Positions 4,733 through 5,647 of a DNA stretch of 5,647 nucleotides are shown here, piece after piece. A model generated the notes under the pieces. That model made no database searches. It saw nothing but the letters and a program-made list of their open reading frames with translations, and was not told the DNA's origin. The stretch lies in NCBI GenBank assembly GCA_034435395.1, contig DAOTXK010000345.1, positions 1-5,647 on the forward strand, given 5' to 3'. Each line of letters opens with the position of its first letter. Positions within the stretch are counted from its first letter, which is position 1. This stretch comes from DAOTXK01 sp034435395. Lineage in GTDB: Bacteria; Chloroflexota; Anaerolineae; Aggregatilineales; Ch27. Both the position numbers and the translations under genes were made by a program.

Positions 4733-5647
4733 CTACGGCGCGGCCAAGCTCACCTGATCAAAATAAAAATCATTATGCTGCAAGGCCCACAGATTCCGCC
4801 CGCGCAAAAAGAGAGTCATGGCCGGACCCTGCGCCATCACAAGAGGGGTGGATAAATACACGAAAGTGTCGTAGGCGTAGACCGTCTGCCAGACCACCTG
4901 GGGACTGAGCGGATCAACCCCGCCTGCCGGATCAAGACCCAGTGCCATCTCGCAGTTCAACTGGTCGTCGCGTGTCTCCAACTGGCTTCGATAGGGATTG
5001 GAACTATCACTGGCGCACCAGCTATGCACCCAGGCACTCAACACATACCGCACGCCCGAAGTCACCTGCACACGCTGCAAGTACCCGCCGGCGCAAATCC
5101 CATATGTGCAGAAGAACCGCGCCGCCTGCCCTTCCCCATGGACGCGCGGTGGATCCAGCCAGGGGCCGCTGCTGGGGATAACCGAGTACTCCGGACGCTT
5201 ATAGGTCAGTCCCGGATAGTCAACGACCGGACAAGGCCCCGTCGTGCCCAACTGCTGGTAGAGCTGGCAGTCCACCGGTCCTGTCCGCCACCAGGCCGTC
5301 CACCCCTGCGGAACCACCACTTCCATCGCGCCCTGCTCAGCCGCCCCTCCCTCGAAACCGGGATTGACCGGCGTGCGCGGCAGGTCGGATACCGCCACCG
5401 CCGCCGGAATCGGCAACGGACTGACTCGCCCGGCGGGGGTATACAGCAACGCCGCGACCGGGGTCCCAGGAACCGGCGTGGTTATCAGGCGCGGCGGTGA
5501 CGCGGGAGCCGTTGAAGATGGCCTGGTGGGCGGCACCGTTGGCGGGACAGGAGTCGGAGTAGCAGAGGGCGTGGAGGTGGGGACGACGGGGGAGGCCGTG
5601 GGAATCGGCGTGGCGGTGGGCGGCAGGTGAGTGGGGGTGGGTGTCCC
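4733..5647 (-). CDS. Secreted/surface protein, C-terminal 304 residues: Pro/Thr-rich linker plus six-cysteine beta-sandwich-like domain
   Basis: The reading frame is open from the window edge (5647) to the TAG at 4735-4733, so the N-terminus is missing. Visible residues 1 to about 60 are dominated by Pro, Thr, Ser, Ala and Val (TPTPT, PTSTPS, TPTPVPPT), a typical extracytoplasmic stalk or linker. From about residue 92 (RTPVNPGFEGG) a globular domain begins. It has VPQGWTAWW, WLDPPRVHGEGQAARFF and GGYLQRVQVTSGVRYVLSAWV, and ends in NDFYFDQVSLAAP. 'NPGFE...GW' followed by a terminal '(N)D.YFDQVSL' strand is the layout of carbohydrate-binding-like jelly-roll domains. I cannot name the exact family. 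Six cysteines (127, 139, 180, 185, 211, 232) suggest disulfides outside the cytoplasm. Ligand binding to sugar or cell wall is an inference. The upstream part may hold a catalytic or sensor domain. This gene probably belongs to a separate unit from the fabG operon. Confidence 0.75.
   Translation of the reverse strand, partial: GTPTPTHLPPTATPIPTASPVVPTSTPSATPTPVPPTVPPTRPSSTAPASPPRLITTPVPGTPVAALLYTPAGRVSPLPIPAAVAVSDLPRTPVNPGFEGGAAEQGAMEVVVPQGWTAWWRTGPVDCQLYQQLGTTGPCPVVDYPGLTYKRPEYSVIPSSGPWLDPPRVHGEGQAARFFCTYGICAGGYLQRVQVTSGVRYVLSAWVHSWCASDSSNPYRSQLETRDDQLNCEMALGLDPAGGVDPLSPQVVWQTVYAYDTFVYLSTPLVMAQGPAMTLFLRGRNLWALQHNDFYFDQVSLAAP
5500..5647 (-). repeat. Low-complexity Pro/Thr coding repeat (PT-rich stalk)
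   Basis: The minus-strand codons here are mostly CCN and ACN, giving irregular TP, PT and PTP runs with Ser, Ala and Val. They appear on the plus strand as G-rich GGTGGG/GTGGGG stretches. This is an irregular compositional repeat inside the coding sequence, not a tandem repeat with a fixed unit. It probably forms an extended linker that may be glycosylated. Confidence 0.6.

Noticed and set aside
4718..4733. Hairpin GGCAG/CTGCC at the end of the secreted-protein gene as a terminator.
   Set aside because: The stem is only 5 bp and no T-run follows on the minus strand, so it is not a convincing intrinsic terminator.
4015..4908. Plus-strand open frame (297 codons) opposite fabG and the intergenic region.
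   Set aside because: It is antisense to fabG, whose catalytic motifs are intact. It runs across the promoter and the end of the next gene, and its translation is Arg/Pro/Asp-rich with no domain.
5534..5536. GTG as the start of the six-cysteine protein gene (267 residues).
   Set aside because: The same frame stays open to the window edge, with continuous Pro/Thr-rich linker on both sides of the GTG, and no ribosome binding site is seen. The gene is partial.
5364..5630. Plus-strand Gly/Val-rich frame at the window edge.
   Set aside because: It is the complement of the Pro/Thr-rich stalk coding sequence; its Gly/Val repetition simply mirrors CCN/ACN codons.

Overview
This is a GC-rich (roughly 60%) bacterial window in which every supportable gene lies on the minus strand. 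Four things suggest a Chloroflexota-like organism (Anaerolineae or relatives): the Pro/Thr-rich stalk on a secreted protein, the COG2403 'cyclic 2,3-diphosphoglycerate synthase' GTPase, the membrane-anchored alpha/beta-hydrolase, and the compact fabG/Asp23/nusB/tat cluster. This is an inference from protein style; no rRNA or other phylogenetic marker is present.

Layout in the direction of transcription (high to low coordinates). (1) 5647-4733 holds the C-terminal 304 residues of a secreted protein, with a Pro/Thr-rich linker followed by a six-cysteine beta-sandwich-like domain. (2) A 118-base intergenic region carries a good sigma-70-type promoter (TTGACA, 16 bases, TATCAT) and a strong ribosome binding site. 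(3) A five-gene operon follows: a FabG-type reductase, an Asp23/Gls24 protein, NusB, a TatA/TatB-type protein and TatC. Its gaps are 33 bases or less, with 4- and 16-base overlaps at nusB/tatB and tatB/tatC. (4) About 50 bases after tatC there is an intrinsic terminator, an 8-bp stem followed by TTTT. (5) A second unit consists of a COG2403 P-loop GTPase whose stop codon shares one base with the start of a membrane-anchored alpha/beta-hydrolase-like gene that leaves the window at base 1.

The central operon mixes housekeeping functions: fatty-acid elongation (FabG), transcription antitermination (NusB), a small envelope-stress-type protein (Asp23) and Tat export (TatB/TatC). One promoter at the front and one terminator at the back mark it as a discrete transcription unit. 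The COG2403 gene has its own Shine-Dalgarno. A possible promoter for it overlaps the upstream terminator, so it may be expressed separately together with the hydrolase.

I see no mobile element, CRISPR array, tRNA, rRNA or phage signature. Most of the window is ordinary chromosomal coding. The least understood parts are the bacterial COG2403 protein with its coupled hydrolase, and the six-cysteine secreted domain.
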